Below, in pieces: positions 9,273 to 18,758 of a stretch of 64,000 bases of DNA (the stretch's first letter is position 1; the number at the start of each line of letters is the position of its first letter). The notes beneath the pieces are model-generated. The model was not told where the DNA came from. It saw only the letters and a list, made by a program, of their open reading frames with translations, and did no database searches. This DNA comes from Rhodococcus sp. 1168. Lineage in GTDB: Bacteria; Actinomycetota; Actinomycetes; Mycobacteriales; Mycobacteriaceae. Position numbers and translations under genes: made by a program. The stretch is taken from contig NZ_MKKY01000091.1 in the NCBI RefSeq assembly GCF_002091955.1, positions 253,001 to 317,000 on the forward strand, read 5' to 3'.

Positions 9273-9728
9273 GTGCCAACCGCCGACGACGATCCCCTCG
9301 CGCTCGACCGCCAAGTGTGTTTCGCATTGGCTGTGGCGAACCGCGCGGTGCTGTCGGTGTATCGCCCACTTCTCGAACCGATGGGTCTAACCCATCCGCA
9401 GTACCTGGTGATGCTTGCCCTTTGGGGTGAGTCACCGATGTCCGTGAAATCCATCGGCGCCGCACTCTCACTCGATTCACCCACGCTCTCACCACTGCTC
9501 AAAAGACTCGAAGCCAACGGCCTCATCTCGAGGACCCGCAGCAGCAGCGATGAGCGCCAACTAGAAATCCGCCTTACCGAATCCGGTCTCGCCCTGCGAG
9601 ATGAAGCGGTCGCGATTCCACCCGCCGTCGTGGCGAAGCTGGGGGTCGACATCGCCGAACTGGAAGAACTTCACCGAGTGCTCGGACGAATCAACCGGGC
9701 TGCCATCACAGCGGGAGCATTGTCGTGA
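9273..9728 (+). CDS. MarR-family regulator, OhrR-like peroxide sensor
   Basis: The 151-residue winged-helix protein has the OhrR N-terminal pattern LDRQVCFALAVANRAVLSVYRPLL, including the single reactive cysteine near residue 14. The conserved LTHPQYLVMLALW and a MarR wing (RTRSSSDERQLEIRLTESG) follow. In OhrR, oxidation of that Cys by organic hydroperoxides releases DNA. Here no ohr/osmC gene is adjacent, which is unusual. Instead the gene overlaps a DUF5313 membrane protein by 4 bp (GTGA). GTG 9273 is chosen because an inverted repeat lies directly before it. Confidence 0.82.
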   Translation: MPTADDDPLALDRQVCFALAVANRAVLSVYRPLLEPMGLTHPQYLVMLALWGESPMSVKSIGAALSLDSPTLSPLLKRLEANGLISRTRSSSDERQLEIRLTESGLALRDEAVAIPPAVVAKLGVDIAELEELHRVLGRINRAAITAGALS

Positions 9729-10144
9729 CATCACCGGCTTTTCGAAGCAACGAGAATCGACCGGCCGCCACCAAGCCGAATTTCGTGCAGTGGCTCGGTT
9801 ACGTCGCGGGCAAGCGTCTACATCTGTCGATGCAGGACTGGGTGAAGAACGACTTGGTCGGCAAAGGCGCTGTGTCGCGCCACCTCCTTCGTTCGATGAT
9901 TCCATTCGTGCCCATCTTCGTCGGATTCCTCGTGCTGTTTCCTGGCGCACTGTGGCTCCGCGGGTCCATGGTCTTGCTGTCCGTTCTGCTCGCACTGTTC
10001 TACACAGTCGCGTTCATGGATCTCAACCGCGGCAGAAGACTTCAGCTGCACGGCCTACCTGCGGATCTGAAGAGCGACCGTAAGCGGGCTGCCCTCGACG
10101 ACGAGCGGGCGCGTTACGAGAAGTTGCATCTTCGAGATCGCTGA
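9725..10144 (+). CDS. DUF5313 family membrane protein
   Basis: The 139-residue protein contains KPNFVQWLGYVAGKRLHLSMQDWVKNDL, the conserved block of DUF5313 proteins of mycobacteria and relatives. Two transmembrane helices follow (IPFVPIFVGFLVLFPGALWL and MVLLSVLLALFYTVAFM, about residues 60-100) and then a charged C-terminus. Function unknown. It starts with GTG, overlapping the OhrR-like stop by 4 bp, so the two genes are translationally coupled and it is probably a target of that regulator. Confidence 0.75.
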   Translation: MTSPAFRSNENRPAATKPNFVQWLGYVAGKRLHLSMQDWVKNDLVGKGAVSRHLLRSMIPFVPIFVGFLVLFPGALWLRGSMVLLSVLLALFYTVAFMDLNRGRRLQLHGLPADLKSDRKRAALDDERARYEKLHLRDR

Positions 10145-10162
10145 GGGCAATCGACCGAACCC

Positions 10163-10780
10163 TCAGCCGGCGAACACGATCCGCGTCGACACTGCAACCA
10201 GTGCGCGCAAAAGACTCTTCGATGGATGCTTACTCAGCGGACCGCCGTCCATGCGCAATGTGTGAACCGTCATCAGTAGTTCGATGAGCGATCTCGTCGA
10301 CAACGAGTGCGATGCATGCTCGATCGCTGCAGCGCGTTTGCTGGCGGGTACCGGACTCGGCGACAGGTACTTGAAGGCCTGCTGAATGTGCTGGTCCTCG
10401 AACTCTCGACGGACAGCTGCCGCCCCCGACGTCGCGCCCGGCATCTGACAATGCACCAACCGCGACTCGTTCGGATGAGCCTCCACCCAGTGCCAGACTG
10501 CGACGATCATCGCTTCGAGTGACGGGTCGGAGTCGGGATCCTCCTCTGCCCGAACACCTGCCACAACTTCGTCGACCATGTCCAGCACCCGACGCATCGC
10601 CAGTTCGAACAATTCGTCCTTGCCCGCGAAGTGGTAGTACACGGCCGATGGCACTACATCCGCCTCGTCGGCAACATCCTGAACACTGGCGTCCGCAAAA
10701 CTCTTCGCAGCGAAGACGCGAATGGCAGCGTCGACGATATCTTCTCTGCGAGATGGCCGGTGCGGTGACTTCTTCTCCAT
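10163..10780 (-). CDS. TetR-family transcriptional regulator
   Basis: The 205-residue protein has an N-terminal TetR HTH (RREDIVDAAIRVFAAKSF...SVQDVADEADVVPSAVYYHFAGKDELF, residues 10-55), followed by an all-helical ligand domain. ATG 10780 is preferred since MEKKSPHRPSRREDIVDAA is the normal TetR spacing; the longer frame to 10900 runs into the divergent TetR gene. The two TetR starts are 90 bp apart, so they share a control region. Ligand unknown. Confidence 0.85.
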   Translation of the reverse strand: MEKKSPHRPSRREDIVDAAIRVFAAKSFADASVQDVADEADVVPSAVYYHFAGKDELFELAMRRVLDMVDEVVAGVRAEEDPDSDPSLEAMIVAVWHWVEAHPNESRLVHCQMPGATSGAAAVRREFEDQHIQQAFKYLSPSPVPASKRAAAIEHASHSLSTRSLIELLMTVHTLRMDGGPLSKHPSKSLLRALVAVSTRIVFAG

Positions 10781-10870
10781 GTGTTGCTTCGCCCCCTGCT
10801 CGATCAACGCTTCCCTCACCCCCGTAAGTCGAAGCACTAGTCTTGCATGACCCGAGTCCCAGGAGAGTGA

Positions 10871-11482
10871 ATGTCGGCAACAGTGAGGCGTCCTGCGCAT
10901 CGTCCTTCCCGTCGTGGAGTCATCGTCGAGGCGGCGTTCGAACTCTTCGCATCAGGTCCGGTCGACGACGTGACCGTTGTCGACATCGCGGCTGCCGCCG
11001 ATATGACCTCGGCTGCGATCTACTACCACTACCCCTCCCGCGAGGAGATCCTGCTCGAAGGGCTTCGCGAGTTCTCCACCGGCTACGTCGCCGAAATCGA
11101 ACGCATCGCAACCGAGGACGTCCTACCGGCGGCCAGTATGGGTGCCCTCGTCGAACCGTTCATGACGTGGCTGGATCAGAATCGAACGCGCGCACTCGTC
11201 TACTTCGTACAGTCCAGGGGCGCGAGCCAGCAGGTGGAGGCGATCCGACGCGACAACAGCGGCTCGCTGATTCCGATCCTCGCGCGGGCGGCCAAGAGAA
11301 CACGCGAGAAGCTACCCGCAGCGGAAGCCAGCATCATTGCAGTTGCGCTGATCGCCCAGATCGAAACGTTCGCTTCGGCATTGTTGTCCCGAGATTCTTC
11401 GTACTCGACGCTCGGCCATCGCGGTTTCATTCGATCCGGGGCAAAACTGGCCGATCAGATCGCAGATACGCCTGCGATCTGA
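10871..11482 (+). CDS. TetR-family transcriptional regulator
   Basis: A 203-residue regulator with the TetR HTH at residues 15-60 (RRGVIVEAAFELFASGPVDDVTVVDIAAAADMTSAAIYYHYPSREEIL split by the usual turn) and a C-terminal sensor domain. ATG 10871 has AGGAGA directly upstream. It is divergent from the TetR gene at 10163-10780, so the pair may control each other. No target enzyme gene is adjacent, so the regulon lies elsewhere. Confidence 0.85.
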   Translation: MSATVRRPAHRPSRRGVIVEAAFELFASGPVDDVTVVDIAAAADMTSAAIYYHYPSREEILLEGLREFSTGYVAEIERIATEDVLPAASMGALVEPFMTWLDQNRTRALVYFVQSRGASQQVEAIRRDNSGSLIPILARAAKRTREKLPAAEASIIAVALIAQIETFASALLSRDSSYSTLGHRGFIRSGAKLADQIADTPAI

Positions 11483-11557
11483 TCGGTACCGAGTCGACGC
11501 ACCCGCCGACGCAGAACGTGAAGTGGATGCGAGGCTCGGCACAATCCGAGTAGATGG

Positions 11558-11629
11558 TGGGCGCAGAGGGGTTCGAACCCCCGACCGCTGGTGTGTAAAA
11601 CCAGAGCTCTACCGCTGAGCTATACGCCC
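11558..11629 (-). tRNA. tRNA-Val (anticodon TAC)
   Basis: The minus strand folds as a complete cloverleaf. The acceptor GGGCGTA pairs with TGCGCCC, the D arm is GCTC...GAGC, the anticodon stem CTGGT/ACCAG holds loop TTTACAC (anticodon TAC), and the T arm is GGGGG-TTCGAAC-CCCCT with one wobble. A 3' CCA is encoded at 11555-11557. No integrated element is seen next to it. Confidence 0.95.
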
Positions 11630-11718
11630 GAGTCACATTTGGGCCGAGGCCGTTTGTGACGCTTGGAGAAATTTATCGTGTCTGAGCGAATTCTCCAATT
11701 CCGCATGTCAACGCCTTG

Positions 11719-11764
11719 CTTGTGAGTGAAAATGCGTCCCGTGGGGCGCACTCCCACTCACAAG
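11719..11764 (-). terminator. Long stem-loop downstream of ahpE
   Basis: The outer stem CTTGTGAGTG/CACTCACAAG (10 bp) encloses an inner stem TGCGTCCC/GGGGCGCA with one wobble. It starts 14 bp past the ahpE stop and lacks a U-run, as is common in actinobacteria. It separates ahpE from tRNA-Val. Confidence 0.6.
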
Positions 11765-11777
11765 AGGCGAAGTTCGT

Positions 11778-12242
11778 CTACGTGTCCAGAACGGACAATG
11801 CTTCGTTCCACGCAGACGGATCCCGAGCTTCGCCGGGTTGATTCATCTCGGCGAACCGGACAGTGCCCGATTTGTCGACGACGAACGTTCCCCGGTTGGC
11901 GAAGCCGGCTTTCTCGTTGAAGACGCCGTACGCCTGCGCCACGGCACCATGTGGCCAGAAATCGGACAGAAGCGGGAAGGTGTAGCCCTGTTCTGCTGCC
12001 CAAATTTTGTGCGTCGGAGGCGGCCCAACCGATATTGCAAGGATTGCGGTGTCATCGTTTTCGAACTTGGGCAGTTCGTCGCGCACCTTGCACAGCTCAC
12101 CCTGGCAGGTGCCGGTGAAAGCTAGCGGATAGAAGACCAGAAGGACGTTCTTGACGCCGCGATACGACGACAAGCTCACTTCCTGATTGTTCTGGTCTTT
12201 GAGTGTGAAGTCCGGCGCCTGTGCGCCTACCTCGAGTGGCAT
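11778..12242 (-). CDS. ahpE: Peroxiredoxin AhpE (one-cysteine type)
   Basis: The 154-residue thioredoxin-fold peroxidase has the peroxidatic cysteine in FTGTCQGELC near residue 45, preceded by the conserved PLAFT. A second Cys five residues on is not the resolving position of typical two-Cys enzymes. AhpE reduces peroxides and peroxynitrite using mycothiol/mycoredoxin. Length and place match Rv2238c (153 residues), directly before a DUF3052 gene and aceE. ATG 12242 gives the usual MPLEVGAQAPDFTL start. Confidence 0.92.
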   Translation of the reverse strand: MPLEVGAQAPDFTLKDQNNQEVSLSSYRGVKNVLLVFYPLAFTGTCQGELCKVRDELPKFENDDTAILAISVGPPPTHKIWAAEQGYTFPLLSDFWPHGAVAQAYGVFNEKAGFANRGTFVVDKSGTVRFAEMNQPGEARDPSAWNEALSVLDT

Positions 12243-12267
12243 CGAATCGGATTCCTGTTCTCGGGCA

Positions 12268-12690
12268 CTACCGCTTGGTTGCCCGCGTCTTAGGCTGAAC
12301 CAGTCGGCTACCGATCCAGTCTCCGAGGTTGGCCGCCGAAGTCTGCGTCAACCCTGCGGTCGGTGCCGATTCGGCGATTTCACTCGGTTCGACGTGTCCC
12401 GGGAGTCCGGTTTTAGGACTGAGTACCCAGACGAAACCATCGTCCGAGAGAGGTCCGATCGCGTCCATGAGGGCGTCGACAAGGTCACCGTCGCCGTCGC
12501 GCCACCACAGCAGCACTACGTCGATCACCTCGTCGGAGTCCTCGTCGAGGGTCTCACCACCAATGGTGTCCTCGACATCCGCACGCAGATCGTCGTAAGT
12601 GTCCTCGTCCCAGCCCAGTTCCTGAACGACCAAGTCGCGAGTGATACCAAGTTTCTGAGCGTAGTTCTGAGCGTCCGCCGCGGCGACCAC
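12268..12690 (-). CDS. DUF3052 domain protein
   Basis: This 140-residue acidic cytoplasmic protein (AQNYAQKLGITRDLVVQELGWDEDTYDDLRADVED...) belongs to DUF3052, found beside ahpE and aceE in mycobacteria (Rv2239c). The start is decided by a strong AAGGAGG 8 bp before GTG 12690; the frame runs open to 12756. LLWWRDGDGDLVDALMDA is the conserved core. Function unknown. It precedes ahpE on the same strand with a 25-bp gap. Confidence 0.8.
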   Translation of the reverse strand: MVAAADAQNYAQKLGITRDLVVQELGWDEDTYDDLRADVEDTIGGETLDEDSDEVIDVVLLWWRDGDGDLVDALMDAIGPLSDDGFVWVLSPKTGLPGHVEPSEIAESAPTAGLTQTSAANLGDWIGSRLVQPKTRATKR

Positions 12691-12947
12691 GGTGGTGACC
12701 TCCTTGCATAGTGGGTGAAGTAGTGCAAGCGAACAGGGTTTGCGCCGCATCCGCAAGCTGACCGCGCCGAAATTGCGTAGATAAATTTCTACTGGTGGGT
12801 ATTGGGACTCTCCTTTACCTGCCTCGAAGATGTGTAGGAGGATTGATGAGAATCACCGGAATGAGGAATGTCGATCGCCGTCACAGAAGGCGAAAGGCCT
12901 GGAACGGTTGCCACACCGAGCGACCGCCACATTGAGGAGTACACACG

Positions 12948-15794
12948 TTGTCCGAGTTGAACCAGGACGACCGGCAGAACACACAAGCTGCCGGCAAGAC
13001 ACCCGCGCCTACAGGCTCGGACGGTCGGGTACGCGTCATCCGTGAGGGTGTCGCGTCTTATCTACCCGACATCGACAGTGACGAGACCAACGAATGGATC
13101 GAGTCCTTCGACGGCCTGCTGGAGCGGTCGGGCCCGTCCCGCGCCCGGTACTTGATGCTGCGACTGCTGGAGCGGGCTGGTGAACGGCGGGTCGCGCTGC
13201 CGTCACTGACTTCCACGGACTACGTCAACACCATTCCTACCGAGAACGAGCCCTGGTTCCCCGGCGACGAAGAGGTCGAACGCCGCTACCGCGCCTGGAT
13301 CCGCTGGAACGCCGCGATCATGGTGCACCGCGCGCAGCGCCCCGGCGTCGGCGTGGGCGGACACATCTCCACGTATGCGTCGTCGGCAGCGTTGTACGAG
13401 GTCGGGTTCAACCACTTCTTCCGTGGCAAGGATCACCCGGGCGGTGGCGACCACATATTCATTCAGGGCCACGCCTCCCCCGGCATCTATGCCCGCGCAT
13501 TCCTCGAAGGACGCATTCCGGCCGAGCGCATGGACGGCTTCCGTCAGGAATACAGCCACAGCGATTCCGGCGGCGGTCTGCCGTCGTACCCGCATCCGCG
13601 CTTGATGCAGGACTTCTGGGAATTCCCGACGGTGTCGATGGGCCTCGGGCCCATGAACGCCATCTACCAGGCACGCTTCAATCACTACTTGGAAGATCGC
13701 AAGATCAAGGACACCTCCGACCAGCATGTGTGGGCATTCCTGGGCGACGGCGAGATGGATGAGCCCGAGTCGCGCGGTCTGGCGCACGTAGCCGCGACGG
13801 AGGGCCTTGACAATCTGACGTTCGTGGTGAACTGCAATCTGCAGCGCCTCGACGGCCCCGTCCGCGGAAACGGGAAGATCATCCAGGAACTGGAGTCCTT
13901 CTTCCGCGGCGCGGGCTGGAATGTCATCAAGGTCGTTTGGGGCCGCGAGTGGGATGCGTTGCTGCATGCAGATCGCGACGGCGCGTTGGTCAACCTGATG
14001 AACACCACACCCGACGGCGATTTTCAGACGTACAAGGCCAACGACGGTGGCTATGTTCGCGACCATTTCTTCGGACGCGACCCTCGCACCAAGGAACTGG
14101 TCAAGGATCTGACCGACGCCGAGATCTGGAATCTCAAGCGCGGTGGCCACGACTACCGCAAGGTCCACGCAGCGTATGCCGCTGCTATGGCGCACAAAGG
14201 CCAGCCGACGGTCATCCTGGCGCACACTATCAAGGGCTACACGCTCGGCAAGCTCTTCGAGGGCCGCAACGCGACGCACCAGATGAAGAAGCTCACCCTC
14301 GACGATCTCAAGACATTCCGCGACCTGCAACGTATCCCGATCTCCGACGAGGAGCTCGAGAAGGATCCGTACATGCCGCCGTACTACCACCCCGGCAATG
14401 ATTCACCAGAGATTGCGTACATGCTCGATCGGCGCAAGACACTCGGTGGATTCGTTCCGGAACGTCGGGTTAGTCCAGCTCCGCTACCGCAGCCCGCGGA
14501 CAAGACCTACGCAACGCTGCTCAAGGGCTCCGGCAAGCAAGAAATTGCGACCACTATGGCGCTCGTGCGTGTGATGAAGGAACTTCTACGCGACAAGGAA
14601 ATCGGCCACCGAATCGTGCCGATCATCCCCGACGAGGCCCGCACCTTCGGCATGGATTCGTGGTTCCCGTCGCTGAAGATCTACAACCGGAACGGTCAGC
14701 TCTACACATCGGTGGACTCCGAACTCATGCTCGCCTACAAGGAGAGCTCGATCGGACAGATCCTGCACGAAGGAATCAACGAGGCCGGTTCTACGGCGTC
14801 GTTCACCGCCGTCGGAACGTCGTACGCGACGCACGGCGAGGTGATGATCCCGCTGTACATCTTCTACTCCATGTTCGGCTTCCAGCGCACCGGAGACGGC
14901 CTGTGGGCAGCAGCGGATCAGATGGCCCGCGGTTTCGTTCTGGGTGCTACCGCAGGACGCACTACGTTGACCGGTGAGGGGCTGCAGCACGCGGATGGCC
15001 ACTCCCTGCTGCTGGCGTCGACCAACCCGGCAGCGGTCTCCTACGATCCAGCGTTCGCCTACGAGATCGCGCACATCGTCAAAGACGGCTTGCGCCGGAT
15101 GTACGGCGGGACAAAGGGGCCGGACGGTGAGTTGCGGCCGGGCTTCGGCGGCGAGAACATCTTCTACTACATCACCCTGTACAACGAGCCGTACCAGCAG
15201 CCGGCCCAGCCCGAGGACCTCGATGTCGACGGGTTGCTCAAGGGCATCTACCTGTTCGAGAAGCCGCAGGAGGGTGAAGGGCCGGAGGCGCAGATCCTCG
15301 CGTCGGGTGTCGGAATCGTCGCGGCCCGCAAGGCCCGCGAACTACTCGAATCCGAATGGCACGTCCGCTCGGGTGTCTGGTCGGTCACCTCGTGGGGTGA
15401 ACTGCGCCGCGACGGTGTCGAGTCGGAAAAGGATGCGCTGCGCGATCCAGGGGCCGAGAAGCGGGTTCCGTACATCACGCAGGCACTCTCGAACGCTGCT
15501 GGTCCCGTTGTGGCCGCGTCGGATTGGATGCGTGCGGTCCCAGACCAGATCCGTCAGTGGGTTCCAGGCGATTACGTCACGCTCGGGACCGATGGGTTCG
15601 GGTTCTCCGATACCCGTCCTGCAGCACGACGAGTGTTCAACGTCGACGCCGAGTCCATCGTCGTCGCGGTGTTGTCTGCACTCGCAACGTCGGGCGAGAT
15701 CGACAAGTCCAAGGCGGCCGAGGCGGCTGAGAAGTACCGCATCGACGATGCCCTCGCGGCTCCCACGTCGTACGCCGATACCGGCTCCGCATAA
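12948..15794 (+). CDS. aceE: Pyruvate dehydrogenase E1 component, homodimeric type
   Basis: The 948-residue enzyme decarboxylates pyruvate with thiamine diphosphate as the first step of the pyruvate dehydrogenase complex. The ThDP/Mg site is visible as [12 protein letters not shown]...[13 protein letters not shown] near residues 265-305. Other family hallmarks include [21 protein letters not shown] and [11 protein letters not shown] in the pyrimidine/C-terminal half. Start is TTG 12948, with GAGGAG 8 bp upstream. The 257 bp before it hold a small palindrome near 12777 but no gene. It ends in a hairpin at 15809. Syntenic with Rv2241. Confidence 0.97.
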   Translation: MSELNQDDRQNTQAAGKTPAPTGSDGRVRVIREGVASYLPDIDSDETNEWIESFDGLLERSGPSRARYLMLRLLERAGERRVALPSLTSTDYVNTIPTENEPWFPGDEEVERRYRAWIRWNAAIMVHRAQRPGVGVGGHISTYASSAALYEVGFNHFFRGKDHPGGGDHIFIQGHASPGIYARAFLEGRIPAERMDGFRQEYSHSDSGGGLPSYPHPRLMQDFWEFPTVSMGLGPMNAIYQARFNHYLEDRKIKDTSDQHVWAFLGDGEMDEPESRGLAHVAATEGLDNLTFVVNCNLQRLDGPVRGNGKIIQELESFFRGAGWNVIKVVWGREWDALLHADRDGALVNLMNTTPDGDFQTYKANDGGYVRDHFFGRDPRTKELVKDLTDAEIWNLKRGGHDYRKVHAAYAAAMAHKGQPTVILAHTIKGYTLGKLFEGRNATHQMKKLTLDDLKTFRDLQRIPISDEELEKDPYMPPYYHPGNDSPEIAYMLDRRKTLGGFVPERRVSPAPLPQPADKTYATLLKGSGKQEIATTMALVRVMKELLRDKEIGHRIVPIIPDEARTFGMDSWFPSLKIYNRNGQLYTSVDSELMLAYKESSIGQILHEGINEAGSTASFTAVGTSYATHGEVMIPLYIFYSMFGFQRTGDGLWAAADQMARGFVLGATAGRTTLTGEGLQHADGHSLLLASTNPAAVSYDPAFAYEIAHIVKDGLRRMYGGTKGPDGELRPGFGGENIFYYITLYNEPYQQPAQPEDLDVDGLLKGIYLFEKPQEGEGPEAQILASGVGIVAARKARELLESEWHVRSGVWSVTSWGELRRDGVESEKDALRDPGAEKRVPYITQALSNAAGPVVAASDWMRAVPDQIRQWVPGDYVTLGTDGFGFSDTRPAARRVFNVDAESIVVAVLSALATSGEIDKSKAAEAAEKYRIDDALAAPTSYADTGSA

Positions 15795-15808
15795 CTCGCA
15801 AAGTTCTG

Positions 15809-15858
15809 TACGCCCGCCTGCTCGTGTCCATGGCCTCGGACGAGAGTAGGCGGGCGTA
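15809..15858 (+). terminator. Strong hairpin after aceE
   Basis: TACGCCCGCCT pairs perfectly with AGGCGGGCGTA (11 bp), and an inner stem (CTCGTGTCC with GGACGAGAG, bulged) continues it. A GGTTTT tract follows. It ends 10 bp before the next start codon, so it separates aceE from the regulator gene. Confidence 0.75.
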
Positions 15859-15868
15859 GGTTTTGCGT

Positions 15869-17251
15869 ATGGTCCACGACAAGAGCGCAGACTCCGGTGT
15901 GACCGAAGGATACGAGAGCGCGCCGAAGACCGGTACACATCACAAGGACGACCAGGACGGCCACATCACCGACAACGAGGTACATCTGCCGGTCAAGGCA
16001 CTCACGCCCTCCAGAGCGAAGCGCGACCCCCTTCCCGACGCTCTTCTTCGGCGCGTGAAGCAGTTCTCGGGTCGCCTGTCCACCGAGGCTGTGACGACGA
16101 TGCAGGATCAGTTGCCGTTCTTCGGCGGCCTGGATGCGGCGCAGCGAGCGAGCGTGCAGTTGCTGATTCAGACGGCGGTGGACAACTTTCTGGAGTGGTT
16201 GAAGAATCCGCAGAGCGATATTCGTTTCAGCCTCGATGCATTCCAGGTCATTCCTCAGGATTTGGCACGGCGGTTGACCCTGCGCCAAACGGTCGACATG
16301 GTCCGGGTCGCCATGGAGTTCTTCGAACAGTGGCTTCCGGCTCTTGCGCGCAATGATCAACAATTGGTTGCACTGACCGAGGCGGTGCTGCGGTACGGCC
16401 GCGAGCTGGGTTTCGCGGCGGCGTCGGTGTATGCCAGCGCCGCGGAGTCCAGGGGTGCCTGGGATACCCGACTGGAGGCTCTCGTCGTCGATGCGGTCGT
16501 TCGGGGGGACACTGGCTCCGACATGCTTTCGCGAGCTGCCACGTTGAACTGGGATGCCACTGCGCCGGCGACAGTTCTGGTCGGCACTCCGCCGGAGGAT
16601 CAGGGTGTGTCCGTGGTCAGCACGGTGCACATGGTTGCGCAGAAGCACAATCGCGCAGCTCTCGCGGTCGTCCAGGGGACGCGGCTCGTCATGGTTGTCA
16701 GCGGTCAGCTGATCGACAGCGCGGCGAACACGGCCTTCTTGACCGATATGTTGCAGAATTTCTCCGAGGGCCCGGTCGTCATCGGTCCGACAACTCGCAC
16801 GTTGGGCGCTGCCCACTCGAGCGCGGTGGAAGCGTTCGCGGGCATGCAGGCGGTTGCGGGATGGCGCGGTGCCCCTCGGCCCGTTCACGCGGGAGAGTTG
16901 CTGCCCGAGCGTGCGTTGCTCGGCGACTCGGCGGCCATCGCGACGCTCAACGAGCATTTGGTTGCGCCTTTGGCGGCGGCCGGTTCCGGGTTGGCGGACA
17001 CCCTCGACGCGTACCTCGATTGCGGTGGTGCGGTCGAGACCTGCGCGCGACAGCTGTTTGTTCATCCAAATACGGTCCGGTATCGGCTGAAGCGAATAGC
17101 CGAAGTCACGGGTCGGGACCCGACGCAATCGCGGGATGCGTACGTGCTTCGTGTCGCGGCAACGGTAGGTCGACTGGCTCGAACTCATCACGAACCGCAA
17201 CATCCTGTCCCACAAACCACACACGTAACATTCGGTGAAGTAGTTACGTAA
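15869..17251 (+). CDS. PucR/CdaR-type transcriptional regulator upstream of fabD (Rv2242-like)
   Basis: The protein has about 460 residues, with a regulatory N-terminal and middle region and a C-terminal PucR-type HTH (DAYLDCGGAVETCARQLFVHPNTVRYRLKRIAEVTG). It is syntenic with Rv2242, which precedes the FAS-II operon, so a role in fatty-acid or mycolate gene control is plausible but inferred. Start could be ATG 15869 or TTG 15863; ATG is preferred. No membrane segment or signal peptide. Confidence 0.85.
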   Translation: MVHDKSADSGVTEGYESAPKTGTHHKDDQDGHITDNEVHLPVKALTPSRAKRDPLPDALLRRVKQFSGRLSTEAVTTMQDQLPFFGGLDAAQRASVQLLIQTAVDNFLEWLKNPQSDIRFSLDAFQVIPQDLARRLTLRQTVDMVRVAMEFFEQWLPALARNDQQLVALTEAVLRYGRELGFAAASVYASAAESRGAWDTRLEALVVDAVVRGDTGSDMLSRAATLNWDATAPATVLVGTPPEDQGVSVVSTVHMVAQKHNRAALAVVQGTRLVMVVSGQLIDSAANTAFLTDMLQNFSEGPVVIGPTTRTLGAAHSSAVEAFAGMQAVAGWRGAPRPVHAGELLPERALLGDSAAIATLNEHLVAPLAAAGSGLADTLDAYLDCGGAVETCARQLFVHPNTVRYRLKRIAEVTGRDPTQSRDAYVLRVAATVGRLARTHHEPQHPVPQTTHVTFGEVVT

Positions 17252-17378
17252 CGTAGTACTAGGTTCCGGCGATGCGAGCACTCCACGAGCCAATTTGTTG
17301 GATCCCTACAAATTGAGTGCCGAGAGTTCATCGAGAGCGACATCTCCCAAACAAGCCTTCACAGTGTTCTCTTAACGA

Positions 17379-18278
17379 GTGATTGCGTTGCTTGCGCCCG
17401 GACAGGGCTCCCAGACACCCGGCATGCTCGTGCCGTGGCTCGAACTACCCGGTGCCGCGGACCGCGTTGCTTTATGGTCCAAGGCGTCCGGACTCGATCT
17501 TGCTCGGCTGGGCACCACTGCCACAGCAGAAGAAATCACCGACACGTCGGTGACACAGCCTCTGGTCGTTGCTGCCGCACTCCTCGCCTTCGAGGAGATA
17601 GCCGGCCGGGGATTGTTGCCGGACGACGCGATCATCGCCGGTCATTCGGTCGGCGAACTCGCGGGCGCAGCGATAGCAGGGGTGATTTCGGCCGACGAAG
17701 CCGTCACACTGGCGGCCGTGCGCGGCGCTGAGATGGCCAAAGCCTGTGCACTCGAACCGACTGGGATGTCTGCCGTGCTCGGCGGCGCCGAGTCCGAGGT
17801 TCTGGCTCGTCTCGAAGAACTCGGTCTCGAACCGGCCAATGTCAACGCCGCCGGACAGATCGTGGCCGCCGGGTTGTTGACAGCATTGGCCGAACTCGCC
17901 GCCAGCCCACCGGAGAAGGCCCGCATTCGCGCATTGCCTGTCGCCGGCGCTTTCCACACCCGCTTCATGGCACCCGCACAGGACGCGGTCGCAACAGCGG
18001 CAGCGGCGATCACGCCGTCGCAACCAACGCGGACTCTGCTTTCGAACTCCGACGGGAAAGCGGTCACCTCGGGCGCGGACGCGCTGACCAAGCTCGCCGC
18101 CCAGGTCACCAAACCTGTTCGATGGGATCTGTGCACGGCGACGTTGAAAGATCTCGCGGTGTCTTCCGTCGTCGAATTACCACCGTCAGGCGCCCTCGTC
18201 GGAATTGCCAAGCGCGAAATGCGCGGCACTCCGAACCTCGGATTGAAAAAGCCCGAGGATATTGCGGCACTGGCCTAG
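17379..18278 (+). CDS. fabD: Malonyl-CoA:ACP transacylase FabD
   Basis: The 299-residue enzyme has the N-terminal LLAPGQGSQTPGML oxyanion motif, the catalytic serine in GHSVGELAG near residue 90 and the catalytic histidine in GAFHTRFM near 192. It loads malonyl onto AcpM for FAS-II elongation. Start is GTG 17379, which puts MIALLAPGQGSQ at the N-terminus as in the family. First gene of fabD-acpM-kasA-accD6, syntenic with Rv2243. A 169-bp gap follows before acpM. Confidence 0.95.
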   Translation: MIALLAPGQGSQTPGMLVPWLELPGAADRVALWSKASGLDLARLGTTATAEEITDTSVTQPLVVAAALLAFEEIAGRGLLPDDAIIAGHSVGELAGAAIAGVISADEAVTLAAVRGAEMAKACALEPTGMSAVLGGAESEVLARLEELGLEPANVNAAGQIVAAGLLTALAELAASPPEKARIRALPVAGAFHTRFMAPAQDAVATAAAAITPSQPTRTLLSNSDGKAVTSGADALTKLAAQVTKPVRWDLCTATLKDLAVSSVVELPPSGALVGIAKREMRGTPNLGLKKPEDIAALA

Positions 18279-18447
18279 CTCCACCAAAGACCTCCCGTAG
18301 CTGATTCGTTACGGGTTCAGGGTGCGCTCTCGTAAGAGATGCGCGCGTGGCGTGTGTATGTACAGCGCGCCGCAGACTACGCAGGATCAGCATCGAACTT
18401 CGGCGCATCGATTCACGGTGCACCGACACAATGAAGGGAGCCACGCA

Positions 18448-18750
18448 GTGGCCAGCCAGGAAGACCTCATCGCCGGACTTGCAGAGATCATCGAGGAGGT
18501 CACGGGTATCGAACCCTCCGAGGTGACCATCGACAAGTCCTTCGTGGACGACCTCGATATCGACTCGCTGTCGATGGTCGAGATCGCCGTTCAGACCGAA
18601 GACAAGTACGGCGTGAAGATCCCCGACGAAGACCTCGCAAGCCTGCGCACCGTCGGTGACGCAGTTGCATACATCCAGAAGCTCGAAGCAGAGAACCCCG
18701 ACGCTGCCGAAGCAATCAAGGCCAAGCTCGACGACTCCGCGAGCGAGTGA
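18448..18750 (+). CDS. acpM: Meromycolate-extension acyl carrier protein AcpM
   Basis: A 100-residue acidic ACP with the phosphopantetheine-attachment serine in [10 protein letters not shown] near residue 41. The C-terminal extension beyond the normal 75-80 residues ([20 protein letters not shown]) is the hallmark of mycolate-type AcpM. Start is GTG 18448, with GAAGGGA upstream; the frame extends to 18322 without support. It is 8 bp before kasA, so the two are co-transcribed. Confidence 0.95.
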   Translation: MASQEDLIAGLAEIIEEVTGIEPSEVTIDKSFVDDLDIDSLSMVEIAVQTEDKYGVKIPDEDLASLRTVGDAVAYIQKLEAENPDAAEAIKAKLDDSASE

Positions 18751-18758
18751 GAGAAACC

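Noticed and set aside
11558-11629. tRNA-Val as a second integration site
   Set aside because: Genes on both sides are ordinary chromosomal genes in conserved order and no phage or integrase sequence is adjacent.
13203-14390. 395-residue minus-strand frame inside aceE
   Set aside because: Shadow of the aceE coding frame caused by GC-rich third positions.
15572-17293. 573-residue open frame on the minus strand across the aceE 3' end and the regulator
   Set aside because: It is the antisense shadow of two convincing plus-strand genes, His/Arg-rich and without motifs.
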